NCBI GenBank assembly: GCA_006503475.1
Contig: RSEH01000171.1
Span: 1 to 64,000, forward strand
DNA from: Stentor roeselii
Lineage: Eukaryota; Ciliophora; Heterotrichea; Heterotrichida; Stentoridae
Length of the DNA: 64,000 nt
Direction of reading: 5' to 3'
Translations under genes and position numbers: made by a program
In this document: positions 29,088-39,171 of the stretch, in pieces
How positions within the stretch are numbered: position 1 is the stretch's first letter
How the letters are laid out: each line of letters begins with the position of its first letter
Notes under the pieces: model-generated
Told to the model about the DNA's origin: nothing
Databases searched by the model: none
Seen by the model: only the letters and a program-made list of their open reading frames with translations

Positions 29088-29633
29088 TTATTTGAGATGA
29101 GGTTGATATCTGTTGAGGGGAATGTTTGAGGTTGCATTGAAGCCGAGATTTCTCATCATGTTTAGAGGAATGGGCATCACGGAGCCGTTATTTGGAACTC
29201 GGCCTAATGGAATTAGATTGTTTGATACACCTGGAAGTGGAATTCGGTTCATTGGAATTGGGTTTATTGTTCCTGGAACCTGGTTCATTCCAACTGGCCT
29301 TAGGGAGGCCTGGACGAGACTCGCCATTGGTGGAGGGTTAATCGCCATTGGAGCTCTGATGGCTGGTCCGTTTAATGTCCCTGGACTCATCATAAATGTT
29401 CCTGGGGCTCTAATGTTGTTCATTTGAGCTTGGCTTATTATTCCAAGAGTGGTACTATTTAGGTTGTTGTTACCTTGATTTGGATTCGATGAGGTTATCT
29501 GGAATTCGTATTTTTCGCTGTTTTCTTGCATATATTGCAAAATCGCTTCGAAGTTTCCTTGACTTAATAGACCGTTTAGTTGGTTTTGGATTAACTCGTC
29601 GTTTTGGTCGAGAGGCTCGTAGTCTTCAGACAT
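29088..29633 (-). CDS. Unknown Pro/Asn/Met-rich protein
   Basis: The product has 181 residues. The first 45 are helical and acidic (LIQNQLNGLLSQGNFEAILQ). The rest is a low-complexity run rich in Pro, Asn, Met, Ile and Gly with a loose repeat such as PGTxNxxxxxPxPxN (VPGTINPIPMNRIPLPGV). It resembles prion-like or RNA-granule tails, or transcription co-activator tails. No domain is recognised. It lies 52 bases downstream of the copine gene on the same strand. Confidence 0.65.
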   Translation of the reverse strand: MSEDYEPLDQNDELIQNQLNGLLSQGNFEAILQYMQENSEKYEFQITSSNPNQGNNNLNSTTLGIISQAQMNNIRAPGTFMMSPGTLNGPAIRAPMAINPPPMASLVQASLRPVGMNQVPGTINPIPMNRIPLPGVSNNLIPLGRVPNNGSVMPIPLNMMRNLGFNATSNIPLNRYQPHLK

Positions 29634-29685
29634 CTAATTATTATAGACATTATCAAACATCATATATTGACTTAAGTTAACTTGC

Positions 29686-31314
29686 CTATACCAGGTCTTC
29701 AACATTGCTTTTGAAAGAAATAACTGGAGCCTCTAAAGGAGGATTAGGTTTGATTCCCTTCATTTTAAAAAAATTGACAATTTCTCTAGGAATTTCATCT
29801 AAAACAGCTTCTACAAGACTGGCAGGCGAGTTATTAACTTCCCTGAAAGGAACGAACTGAACAATATCCCTCGCCATTTTCTTTCCTTCAGTATCGACTA
29901 AAGGAAGGTCATCCGCATCCAAAATTCTCATTTTTTCAAAGTTTTCATTACCAATGCCAACAATCACGATAGACAAAGGACATCTTGATCCCCTGACAAT
30001 CCAGTTGATAGTCTCTTGCATGTCATCAATTTCGCCATCAGTCAAAATTAACAGAAATTTGTACCTCTGCTGAAACTGTTGCACTAACTCACTTTCAAGG
30101 CCAGTGACAACAGTTTTCAACACCTCTGAGAAGCGAGTAGGGCCACTGAGACCAACAAATCCGAGAGCTTCTTTATATATGTCCATGATTCCGTCTACTC
30201 CATACACATAAGGGTCATTAGCGTTTTGATTGAGAGGGAAACAATGAGAAATCACGTTATTTATCTTCCCTCCAAATCCATAAACAGCGACTTTTTTATC
30301 CTCGTTATACTGAAGCAAAATTTCACAGACCCCTTTAAGTGCTTGTTGATAATGATTCAGCCCCTGTCCCTCCCTGTCAATATAATGCAAGGAGTTAACA
30401 GAAGAAGGGTGCTTGTTAGATCCCGTGAAATCAATAGCAATATCTAAATGTATGTGACATCCTCCTTTAATATAATCCAAAAACGAGTAAACCGTAGTGA
30501 TCTTCACAGAATTAAACAAAATAAATCCTGAATTGACATAATCCGCACTTCTAGCTTTCTTTTTCTCATTAATTAATTCAAATTTCGATACTTTTTCAAT
30601 AAGCAGCTGGTTCAAAGTGAACTGAGTGGAAGCAATATACTCATGTTCTCCTAAAGTCTTATGATCAAACAAATCCAACTGAATCTTCGCTTCATAATCA
30701 CCTCGACACAAGTCCTGAACACTTTTTTCAAAAGGTTTCCAAGTCACATTTTTTCCATTTTCATATTCCGAAGTGTGAAAAAGTTCTTTTTTCCCATCTC
30801 TAAAATTCCTGAAAAGGCAAAAAAAAGGTTCAAAAGGCACGAAAAGTCCAGAAATATCTTCAAGTTTTTTTCCGTTTATTTGAAAGCTGACTTTTTCATT
30901 CCCTTCCACGACTTGTTCAGCTTTGAGTACAAGATGACCTAAACTTGACCCTTCTTCATTTTTTAACAGATGATGCAAAGTCTGCCCGTGAGCTGCGACA
31001 AGACTTCCGATTGAAAATTCGAAAGAACTGCGGATTTTTGACTCGCCTTCATTTGAAGGGTCTTCTTCGTGAAGGTCGCACTTTACTCGCTGGTTTTCTT
31101 GGAAGTAGTAGTTGAAACAAAGGGGGGAAGTGAACGTCGGGTCTTTGTTTTCTTTTATTGACTCTGTTCGACCTCTTGCGTTCCAGCCTTCATCATTCAC
31201 TTGCTCGTAGAATGATATAAAGCACGACGGTAGAGGATTGGAATGGGAAAGATTTAGTTTAGAACATTTTGCAAAGATCTGAAGACGTGTGCAACGCTTT
31301 ACCCTTTCTACCAT
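29686..31314 (-). CDS. Copine
   Basis: The product has 542 residues, close to the usual 520-580. Two C2 domains fill about 1-270 (LQIFAKCSKLNLSHSNPLPS, then VQDLCRGDYEAKIQLDLFDH). The copine/von Willebrand A domain fills about 280-510, with the MIDAS-like DFTGSN motif (LDIAIDFTGSNKHPSS), HCFPLNQNAND, VYGVDGIMDIY and LILTDGEIDDM, all typical of copines. Copines bind acidic phospholipids when Ca2+ rises and bring partners to membranes through the A domain. The C-terminal 30 residues are Pro-rich. The C2A domain is divergent and several Ca2+-binding Asp residues are not obvious, so Ca2+ dependence is uncertain. Three bases separate its ATG from the stop of the next upstream gene on the same strand. 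Confidence 0.92.
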   Translation of the reverse strand: MVERVKRCTRLQIFAKCSKLNLSHSNPLPSCFISFYEQVNDEGWNARGRTESIKENKDPTFTSPLCFNYYFQENQRVKCDLHEEDPSNEGESKIRSSFEFSIGSLVAAHGQTLHHLLKNEEGSSLGHLVLKAEQVVEGNEKVSFQINGKKLEDISGLFVPFEPFFCLFRNFRDGKKELFHTSEYENGKNVTWKPFEKSVQDLCRGDYEAKIQLDLFDHKTLGEHEYIASTQFTLNQLLIEKVSKFELINEKKKARSADYVNSGFILFNSVKITTVYSFLDYIKGGCHIHLDIAIDFTGSNKHPSSVNSLHYIDREGQGLNHYQQALKGVCEILLQYNEDKKVAVYGFGGKINNVISHCFPLNQNANDPYVYGVDGIMDIYKEALGFVGLSGPTRFSEVLKTVVTGLESELVQQFQQRYKFLLILTDGEIDDMQETINWIVRGSRCPLSIVIVGIGNENFEKMRILDADDLPLVDTEGKKMARDIVQFVPFREVNNSPASLVEAVLDEIPREIVNFFKMKGIKPNPPLEAPVISFKSNVEDLV

Positions 31315-31317
31315 TTA

Positions 31318-31878
31318 TTAATTTGAGAAAAGTGGGAAAGGGTTTTCAGGTTGCTTTGAAAGGATTGACTTGGCCTCAAACAAATCATTGAGACACCTAT
31401 CACAAATCAAGCAAGGCCTAGAATACCCAAGTAAATCCAAGTCAGTCCTTAGGGCCAAATGTGACTTACAGCACTTATTCCCACAATAAAAGCAGTTCTT
31501 TTCTCCAGCTTTCGAGCAGCTAAGGCATTGATGAGGAGTCTGAATAATTCTCGGTCTCATCGAAATCTGTATTTTTTTCCGAAATTCAAGTAAAGCATTC
31601 AACGATTCATGATGCAGTCTCCAAACCTCGTTATTCGAAAAGCGAAGAAAAAGATGCTGAGATGTTGGGTCAATTTCAACAAGTTGCAGAAATCCTTTCG
31701 GCTTCGTGATCGGAATTTCAAATTCTTGAAGTTTAAGCATTCCTTGATGAAGGCCTATAAGTCCTTCAAGATTCAATTTTTGCTTACCTGAAGTGATTTG
31801 AATTGAAAAATTTTCAGAAAATTTTGATGATTTTATTTTGTTTGTTTTTTTAGCGTCTTTTGAAGATGAGGCTCCCAT
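31318..31878 (-). CDS. Small FYVE-like zinc-finger protein with probable N-myristoylation
   Basis: The product has 186 residues. It starts MGASSSKDAKK, a good N-myristoylation signal. Residues about 25-110 look like a PH-like beta-domain ending in a helix (NEVWRLHHESLNALLEF). Residues about 120-170 form a Cys-rich zinc finger (CLSCSKAGEKNCFYCGNKCC, then CLICDRC) that resembles a FYVE domain with altered basic patch: the usual RRHHCR motif is missing. FYVE domains bind PI3P on endosomes; whether this one does is doubtful. It has the same layout as the gene at 42445-43080, suggesting a small gene family. It lies directly upstream of copine on the same strand, suggesting linked membrane roles. 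Confidence 0.7.
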   Translation of the reverse strand: MGASSSKDAKKTNKIKSSKFSENFSIQITSGKQKLNLEGLIGLHQGMLKLQEFEIPITKPKGFLQLVEIDPTSQHLFLRFSNNEVWRLHHESLNALLEFRKKIQISMRPRIIQTPHQCLSCSKAGEKNCFYCGNKCCKSHLALRTDLDLLGYSRPCLICDRCLNDLFEAKSILSKQPENPFPLFSN

Positions 31879-31907
31879 TTAATGGTGAATTATTGAAGTT
31901 AACTAGG

Positions 31908-34900
31908 CTAAATGAATATCTGCCAGAAGTTTAAAAGGACAAGAAGGGCGAAAGACACTTGAGGCTCGACCCATTTGAGTTCATAAACGACTAGTTCTGA
32001 GTCGCATTGGGGAATGACTGGATAATTATTGCAATAACAGCAGCTGAGGGTGTAATCATCGTAATCATTGTCCCCTTTGAAATCCCATTTAAACATGAAG
32101 GAACTTTTATTATTTTCAGTGACATCTTTGCATTGACTTCTAAAGGCGGGCTTTCGATCACGTCCATACCCGAAGAAAATATCGTAAGTTTTAGGGACTT
32201 GATTGATATTTGGATTTTTCTCAATTATACAACAAGCTTTTCCAGAGTTATTTGCACTTAAATAAAGACGGAGGGTTGTATCTTTGTATATTGAAAGTCT
32301 GTGGTCGTTGTTGAATGATGTCATGTTTTTATTTCTTTCTAGGCTCTCGCTTGAGATTTTTATTTCAGATGAATTGTTATTTTTTATATCATTTAAAATC
32401 CTTTTGCTGTCAAAACCGAACCTAGGACTAGAAAAAGCATAAAAGCTTTGACTGGTTTTAAGTCGCCTTAATTTAGTTTCATTAGCAGTTTTGAATCGAT
32501 AACTGGGAAATCCTGAACTTTTCACAAGTAAATTAACAAAATCATCAGAGTTGTCTAAATCCGTAATAATCTCAATACCTGGAATCTCTGTATTGTTAAA
32601 AATTATAGTTTTATTCGAATCTCCCTGCTGATTATAAACAATCAGGATATACTCAACTCCAGGAATCAATATATTATAAGTCCCGATTTCAACACTGTAA
32701 TTTCCTAAAACTTCAGCTCCATAAAATGCTTTTTTTTCAGCATATTCAACTAGTTTAAATGTAAATTCTTCATAATCTTCATAAAGGCTAAGAAGTCGGT
32801 TTATATACTTGTTAAAGCTTTCAGCTTGTTTCTGAATAATCCGCCCTGCTGATGAATTATAAACGCTAGGATCATAAGTATTCTCTTTCACAGAAGAAAT
32901 GTTGAAATGCTCAGGATACGAGTCATAATATCTTTTACTGCCTAAGACCCAGTAAACAACATCTGGCTTGTTTATTTGTAAATGAAAGGCAAAATCATTC
33001 ATTCCTTTCGAAATCCTTTCCACTTTAAAAGAATTATCAGAACTGACTTCTTTGTTTCTATTCGCTATCAAATTAATTTTCTGATTAATATTGAAAGAAC
33101 TCTTATCAGTTCCAGATATTTTTATATTCAGTTCAATTGTAGAGGAGTCATTACTTATAGTAAAATTGAAGAATTTAAAAAAACTTCCTTGTTTAAACAC
33201 GAGTTCATCTGGTATGCATTCCTTGCAATCAACTATTAACATTGTGATATTCGATTCAGGTGAAGAGTCTCCTAAATCAATCTTTATCGGTAAACTTGGT
33301 TTACCATTACTAATAAGATAATCAAATGACTCATTTATATAAACCTTCACAGCGTAGTCTAATGAAAGATAAACTGGAATCTTTGTAGGAATCCCATATC
33401 GATACACTTGATTAATCAAAGGGTATTCTTCAACATCAATTGAAATATAAAACATTCCTAAAGTTTTCGGATTAGTCGGTATTTTCATTCGAAAATAAGT
33501 AAAAGGCTGCTCAAATGTCAAGACATATTCACTCTTGTCAAATAAAATAAGATTGTAATACTCAGAAAGCTTTAAAGTTAAATTCTGAGCAAGTAACTTG
33601 TCATCTTTCACTGAAATTTTAACTGGAGGTGATAACAACCCAGGGCAACCATCAAGTGCGTAAAAAATAGACCCGGGGCCATAGTCGTTTATTAAGAATT
33701 CTTCGAATTCTCTTTTGTTAAAACCTGCATAAGCTGCATTTCTGTTCATGTAACTTTTGTAGTCGTAGCCTGTTGCTGTTGAGGCGTCGACTAAAATCGA
33801 GTAGACCTCAAATTTCTGTGTCCAAAAATAAAAGTCTTGCTTTTTAAAGTCGGGAAATGAGGAAGTTGGTCTATTCCAGGCGTAGAATGGGTTCATTATG
33901 TTTTTTAGGATGAAGATCACTTTGCCGAAAAGCTCGATGACACTAGTGAACTTGTAGGTTATGAATTTTCCCTCTACTGAGCAATTTGTTTGATTTGAGG
34001 TGATATATCCACCGTTGTAGATCGCTGAACAGTTTACTTTATCGGGGTTATCTCTTTCAAGGTGGTATTGAATGGGGAATAGGAACATCACTACGGAGCC
34101 ATTGACATACTTACCATTAAAGCTTACAGTAAAAACATAATCCGATAAATAATTATCAGGATATTCAACTGAAACACTGATTAAATCCAAGTTATCTCCA
34201 GGTATAGACGTAAAACCATTATCTAAATTTCCATTAGTAATCGCATGAATAACATTCAAATCATCTTTATCAACAATATAAATAAAAAAGTCTTCAGACT
34301 TAGTCCTAGGCGGGGTATACCCTCTTAAAGAAATATCAATGCTAGATCCCGCTTGAATGACTTCAAACCCAGTGCAAATAACAATCCAATGATCAATAGA
34401 GCATTTAATTTTGGCCAAAGAACTCTTACTTCTCAAATAATAAGCCTCAGGTTCTTTATCAGGGAAATCAACAGTCGCATTTCCAAAGTGAGCATCATAA
34501 GATCCTGGAATATCAATCACATAAGCCCAGTCGCTTTTAGTGTCATTTTTCAATCTAAAGCTGAAAGTGTAGTACTCTAGTTCGCCTTGATTATACCTCG
34601 AGGCAGAGATGCTTAAAGAGCTGAAGTTGACACTTATGTTATCAAGGTACTTAATTCTTCTGCCATCAGTTTTTTCACTATCGTAAATAATCAGAATGTC
34701 TTGATAAGTCACGTTAAACAAGAAGTACCCTGTATGAGTCACTGATAAATTAGTTGTTATATTAAAAGCCACGTCTTTTCGAAGCTCAAAAATCGAGTCT
34801 TTTGGAATGGTTCTCAGGTTGGTTATTGAAAGATACCCTTCTGATGTGAAGACCACTGCTGAAGCGATATGTGAACACCAGGTATTCGCTCGGGCGTTTT

Positions 34901-37900
34901 CGTCGATGTGGAACTTATGACCGATTAAAGTTATGTTAGAACCTGCTGGGATGTCAAGTGAAAAATTCACTTTTATTGAGAAGTAAACAGATCCTCCTAG
35001 GTTTAAAGTGTCTCGTTGATTTGGGAAGATTTTTAATTTGTTTATTTTTGAAACGCCTATTTTTTTGTTTTCTGTTATATTGCATGTTAATTCATCGAAT
35101 ATTTTAGCGATTGTGTTTGTTTTGTAGAAGATTGAGAACTCTTTTATTATCGAAGTTTTGGAAACTGAACCTGAGGGACTTGTCATGTTGATTAAGGATA
35201 AGGAAATTGTTGAGTTTTTATTTATCTGTTTTAAAGGTGAATCAAGTTTAATCGAGTTCACATAAGATATTAAACCTTCGAAAAGTACCTCGTTAATTAA
35301 GATCGAGTAAAAACCTGAATCAAGCTGAAGATTTTCATTTATTTTAAAGGACATAGATGTTTGATTATCTTGGTCAATTGTTATGTCTGAGGATACAGTA
35401 AAGTCAAAGGTTATATTGATTAATTGGCTTGAAGGACCTAATCCTACAGCTTCACAGTTGTCTTCGATTGAGAGATCAGCAGAAACGACTGACAAACTCA
35501 GATATTTTTTAATGAAAGATGGACTTTCAGATGAAAATGAGTTGCTTATTGAATCTTCTCCTATGTAAAGATTGATCTTGAAGTCTCCTGAGTACCAAGG
35601 AATAATTAAGTTGTAAAAAATTACATTAACAGTTGTTTCTGTTGATGAAAAATCAGAATAACCAAATAAATATTGATTATTTTGATCTGTGCTTATATTG
35701 AAATTTTTAAATTCAATCTTGGTATCACCGAAACTCATGGAATCACATCGAAAATTACTTGGAAAAGACACTGCAAAGCTTCCTGTTTTTTCTGGATTTG
35801 ATGAAGATAAATCAACTGAAATTGTCAATTCTGATAAAGTTTCATTAAATGATATGTTTTCTTTACTTGAAATTTCATCTGAACTTTTTACGTCATCATA
35901 TTTTAAAGTCACTGTGCTTGACTTAAATAAAGTTATGATCCTTGTAGAGGAAAGTTTCACCTTGGCATAAGCAACAAATTCATAAGAAATTTCACTCTCT
36001 AATCCAAGAAAGGGAATAACAAACTTTTCAGAGTTTTCAGTAAAATTATCGAATGTCACTCTTAAAGTACTTAAAAAATAATTCGAATTATAAATAATTG
36101 AAACCTTTCCTTCTAATCCTTTCGAAGGAAAAATAAAATTACTTTTTATTCCACTTCCTAAGTCCTTTTTAAAGGAGTTAGTCGTGGACGTTATTTCAAT
36201 ATCAACAAATTTATCATGGTTATCTATAAATTCAAGAGGAAATGTCATTTGGATTTGAATGGGAATGCCATCGAGTTCTGCTGATTTAAATAATGGAGAA
36301 ACCTTCAGATCCATGTTATTAGCAACAAAATAAATAGGGTTGAATGTTATGTTTGTTGCTTGGTTTACTGTACCTTCCTTATAGATGTATTCAATCATCG
36401 CTTCATATTTCGTTAAAGTGTCTGATGGAATATAAGGAAGAATGAATGTTTCACTAGAAGTTAGAGTGATGGTTACACTTTCATCTTTAATTATATTGAA
36501 AGGTAAAGTTATGTCCAATTTGTTATCATCATAAACAGTGGCTGTTACTGATCCACTCTGATCATTTGAAGTTGATTTTAAAGTATAGCTAATATCATAA
36601 TATTGAATATATTCAAGTTTACCAGAATCTTTAGTAAGAGGAAGAGCAATAGTTATCTTTTCTCCTTTTGCAATATTAACAGGACCATTAAACTCTATCA
36701 ATATCTTCGACACATCACTTCCAATCTTACTAGTTACTATCGAGTCTTCATCTTCAAAATAAACCCTAAACCCATCAATACTTCCAGCCTCAAAGAAATT
36801 AGGCTTACTATTAAGTTCAGTCGTAAGACTCGCAATACTCAAAGAATTATCAGGTTGGTTTTCAAAAAAAACAATTTTCTGAAGATTTGCATTTTTACTC
36901 AAAATCTTAAAAATCCCTCTATAAGTAACAGAGCTTTGATTACTAAACAAAACAATAGCAACTAAAAGTGACCCATTAGTAGTACACATGACATAACTAT
37001 CATCACTAACATTAGAAATAACTCCACAATATCCTTGATCAGTGTTCAAAGAAAAATCGCTTTGATCTTCACTTGTTGCAGCAAAGCTCTTAGTCGAAAT
37101 ATCAACTCCTTCAAAAAAAACTTGACATCCAAGCAATATATAGTTTTTTACGTTAAAATTGAAATTAAAGTCCATGTACAACGTGCTGCCAACAGCGACT
37201 TTCTCAGCCCCATTCGAAGCCTTCCAAGAGGTAATCACGACACTCGGATAGACTAAAGGTTCAGCAGGTCCAGTGCCGTTAAACCACTGTTTGATAGTGC
37301 GAGTTCCAAACCTGTAAAAGCATAAAGTCCAATAATAAACCTTCATTCCATCCATCAAAGGATTTTTGAAGCCATTGATGGTGATGTTGATAGAATCTCC
37401 TTTTTCTAAAACCAATCCTTCCAAATATACATTGATAAGATTTCCATTTTCTTCTTTATAATAATCGATTTCCTGGTTATTTCTTTGGATAGTTAAAGTA
37501 AAATTCTCTTCTAAAGCATATCCATCAGAAATATCAAGTTCTAAGTAATCATCATCTGCAGTCTCTTGTGTGAGTTTCACTGAAAACTCCAGTTGTGTCC
37601 TTTGCAAAATCATGAAATTTACATCAGAATGAATCACTTTTAAACTACCTGGACTAGGTCGAGAAGGCGCGATTGAAATAGACCCATAACTGACACAACT
37701 TGCAATGATTTGGCCTTGTTTTGATGAATAAATTATTAATCTTAAAGGACCGTATGTCTTGGCTGTAGGGAAAATGATGTTGTAGAAGGTCAAGTTGTTG
37801 TCATCAATGGCGGATTGGTCTTCTTCGAGAGTAGTCTCGAAGGGAGTGTCATAACCGATGGCCAGAGTTGCGAAGTAACCTTTTATCAAAGGAACCTGCG

Positions 37901-38072
37901 TGTAAAAGTAAAGAGTTATGTTTATCTTGTCGCCCGCGTGGTTACTTGTCAGGAAGGTTGGAGTCGCACTCCAACTCAGTGTCGGGTAGAAAATGTCTCC
38001 TGGGTTTAGATACTCGTCGAAACTTTTGAACATCTCTCCAAGAGTGAGTTGGACAAGTAAGAAAAGAAACAT
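31908..38072 (-). CDS. Very large surface-type protein with signal peptide and GPI-like C-terminus
   Basis: The product has 2054 residues in one open exon. It starts with a signal peptide (MFLFLLVQLTLG) and ends with a hydrophobic run (SFALLVLLNFWQIFI), as in GPI-anchored proteins or a single-pass protein with a very short tail. The body is rich in Ser, Thr, Asn, Ile, Tyr and Asp, has many N-glycosylation sequons (NxS/T), few Cys, and repeated beta-rich blocks of about 100-150 residues with similar patterns such as GDSINITINGF and KGEKITIALPL. The blocks look like Ig- or cadherin-like folds, but I could not name a family. It is likely a secreted or outer-surface protein, perhaps for adhesion, a cyst or lorica matrix, or mating. 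No similar gene is seen elsewhere in the window. Confidence 0.85.
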   Translation of the reverse strand: MFLFLLVQLTLGEMFKSFDEYLNPGDIFYPTLSWSATPTFLTSNHAGDKINITLYFYTQVPLIKGYFATLAIGYDTPFETTLEEDQSAIDDNNLTFYNIIFPTAKTYGPLRLIIYSSKQGQIIASCVSYGSISIAPSRPSPGSLKVIHSDVNFMILQRTQLEFSVKLTQETADDDYLELDISDGYALEENFTLTIQRNNQEIDYYKEENGNLINVYLEGLVLEKGDSINITINGFKNPLMDGMKVYYWTLCFYRFGTRTIKQWFNGTGPAEPLVYPSVVITSWKASNGAEKVAVGSTLYMDFNFNFNVKNYILLGCQVFFEGVDISTKSFAATSEDQSDFSLNTDQGYCGVISNVSDDSYVMCTTNGSLLVAIVLFSNQSSVTYRGIFKILSKNANLQKIVFFENQPDNSLSIASLTTELNSKPNFFEAGSIDGFRVYFEDEDSIVTSKIGSDVSKILIEFNGPVNIAKGEKITIALPLTKDSGKLEYIQYYDISYTLKSTSNDQSGSVTATVYDDNKLDITLPFNIIKDESVTITLTSSETFILPYIPSDTLTKYEAMIEYIYKEGTVNQATNITFNPIYFVANNMDLKVSPLFKSAELDGIPIQIQMTFPLEFIDNHDKFVDIEITSTTNSFKKDLGSGIKSNFIFPSKGLEGKVSIIYNSNYFLSTLRVTFDNFTENSEKFVIPFLGLESEISYEFVAYAKVKLSSTRIITLFKSSTVTLKYDDVKSSDEISSKENISFNETLSELTISVDLSSSNPEKTGSFAVSFPSNFRCDSMSFGDTKIEFKNFNISTDQNNQYLFGYSDFSSTETTVNVIFYNLIIPWYSGDFKINLYIGEDSISNSFSSESPSFIKKYLSLSVVSADLSIEDNCEAVGLGPSSQLINITFDFTVSSDITIDQDNQTSMSFKINENLQLDSGFYSILINEVLFEGLISYVNSIKLDSPLKQINKNSTISLSLINMTSPSGSVSKTSIIKEFSIFYKTNTIAKIFDELTCNITENKKIGVSKINKLKIFPNQRDTLNLGGSVYFSIKVNFSLDIPAGSNITLIGHKFHIDENARANTWCSHIASAVVFTSEGYLSITNLRTIPKDSIFELRKDVAFNITTNLSVTHTGYFLFNVTYQDILIIYDSEKTDGRRIKYLDNISVNFSSLSISASRYNQGELEYYTFSFRLKNDTKSDWAYVIDIPGSYDAHFGNATVDFPDKEPEAYYLRSKSSLAKIKCSIDHWIVICTGFEVIQAGSSIDISLRGYTPPRTKSEDFFIYIVDKDDLNVIHAITNGNLDNGFTSIPGDNLDLISVSVEYPDNYLSDYVFTVSFNGKYVNGSVVMFLFPIQYHLERDNPDKVNCSAIYNGGYITSNQTNCSVEGKFITYKFTSVIELFGKVIFILKNIMNPFYAWNRPTSSFPDFKKQDFYFWTQKFEVYSILVDASTATGYDYKSYMNRNAAYAGFNKREFEEFLINDYGPGSIFYALDGCPGLLSPPVKISVKDDKLLAQNLTLKLSEYYNLILFDKSEYVLTFEQPFTYFRMKIPTNPKTLGMFYISIDVEEYPLINQVYRYGIPTKIPVYLSLDYAVKVYINESFDYLISNGKPSLPIKIDLGDSSPESNITMLIVDCKECIPDELVFKQGSFFKFFNFTISNDSSTIELNIKISGTDKSSFNINQKINLIANRNKEVSSDNSFKVERISKGMNDFAFHLQINKPDVVYWVLGSKRYYDSYPEHFNISSVKENTYDPSVYNSSAGRIIQKQAESFNKYINRLLSLYEDYEEFTFKLVEYAEKKAFYGAEVLGNYSVEIGTYNILIPGVEYILIVYNQQGDSNKTIIFNNTEIPGIEIITDLDNSDDFVNLLVKSSGFPSYRFKTANETKLRRLKTSQSFYAFSSPRFGFDSKRILNDIKNNNSSEIKISSESLERNKNMTSFNNDHRLSIYKDTTLRLYLSANNSGKACCIIEKNPNINQVPKTYDIFFGYGRDRKPAFRSQCKDVTENNKSSFMFKWDFKGDNDYDDYTLSCCYCNNYPVIPQCDSELVVYELKWVEPQVSFALLVLLNFWQIFI

Positions 38073-38150
38073 TTATAAGAGTGGATTTAATGGAATGTTT
38101 GTTTTACAAAAAGGTTATTTTTGGTTTACAGGTTGATTATCTTGATTATT

Positions 38151-38460
38151 TAAGTATCTCTTGATGTATGCAGAAGTTTATTAATCTATCAAAATTCTTT
38201 AAACTATCTCTTGATGTATACAGAATTTTATTAAATCTATCAAAATTCTTAAAATTATCTCTTGATGTATGCAGAAGTTTATTAATCTATCAAAATTCTT
38301 AAAATTATCTCTTGATGTATGCAGAAGTTTATTAATCTATCAAAATTCTTTAAATTATCTCTTGATGTATACAGAGTTTTATTAAATCTATCAAAATTCT
38401 TTAAACTATCTCTTGATATATCTAGAATTTTATTAAATCTATCAATATTCACTAAACAAC
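38151..38460. repeat. Minisatellite, about six copies of a 50-51 bp unit
   Basis: The words TCTCTTGATGTAT and ATCTATCAAAATTCTT recur about every 50 or 51 bases, beginning near 38157, 38207, 38258, 38308, 38358 and 38409. Copies differ by a few bases; two sub-types alternate (GCAGAAGTTTATTAATC and ACAGAATTTTATTAAATC). It fills the gap between the giant gene's start and the stop of the next gene, so it could influence the giant gene's promoter. Confidence 0.85.
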
Positions 38461-38466
38461 TAATCA

Positions 38467-39126
38467 CTAAGGATAAGAAAATTCGTCTCCATACTTCGAA
38501 GTCCTCAAAAAGGGTTTTTCCTGTAAATACTCTTCCTTCAAGTCCTTCTTGAAAAAGTAATAAGGATCAGTAGGTGGTACACTAAAGAAGTCTCCATAAG
38601 TTTTATTGCATTCCCACCGAGGTCCAAACTCAACAACTTTAATCTTCATTTCTTCAACTCTTCTTTTTTCCACTTCCTTGTCAAATTTTTTGATATTGTC
38701 CTGAATGATTTTTTTTCCACTTTGACTGAGCATGTTCAAGTCCGCTTTTCCAAACATATCTCCTTGATTTTTAGTCAATTTAAAAGCCTTTTCAGGGTAT
38801 TCGTACGTCCGCGGCACTAGGTGAGTCGCTCTGAATAGTTCAGTTGCGTGAAGGTCTCCAACTGGAAGGTAACTTTGATTTTTTTCAGAGAAATCTTTAC
38901 CTGCATGTCTTTCTCCGAGTTTCCAATTGGGTCGAGATTTTGGGTCGATGTCGAATTTGTGCTCTTTTTGCTTTTTTAAGAACTTTTCTTTCTTTTTCTG
39001 AGCTTTTTGAGCTTTTTTAGACTCGATTTTAGCCTGCTCGTGTTTTTCTCGAGATTCTTGCATTTGGGAGAGGTAGAGTTTTAGTCTTTCTTCTGGAGGT
39101 AGTTCTAAGATTTCTTCGTCGTTCAT
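38467..39126 (-). CDS. Unknown charged protein
   Basis: The product has 219 residues. Residues 1-60 are a basic coiled coil (KHEQAKIESKKAQKAQKKKE); the remainder is ordered, with aromatic and Pro-rich turns (RATHLVPRTYEYPEKAFKLT, FGPRWECNKTYGDFFSVPPT). It ends in an aromatic tail after a Tyr-Gly-Asp pattern. The layout resembles small microtubule- or axoneme-associated proteins, but this is a guess from composition. It is divergent from 14-3-3, with 45 bases between the two ATGs. Confidence 0.7.
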   Translation of the reverse strand: MNDEEILELPPEERLKLYLSQMQESREKHEQAKIESKKAQKAQKKKEKFLKKQKEHKFDIDPKSRPNWKLGERHAGKDFSEKNQSYLPVGDLHATELFRATHLVPRTYEYPEKAFKLTKNQGDMFGKADLNMLSQSGKKIIQDNIKKFDKEVEKRRVEEMKIKVVEFGPRWECNKTYGDFFSVPPTDPYYFFKKDLKEEYLQEKPFLRTSKYGDEFSYP

Positions 39127-39171
39127 TAGTATTAGAAATTTGGATTTGAATAAATGATTGAATGAGGAAAA

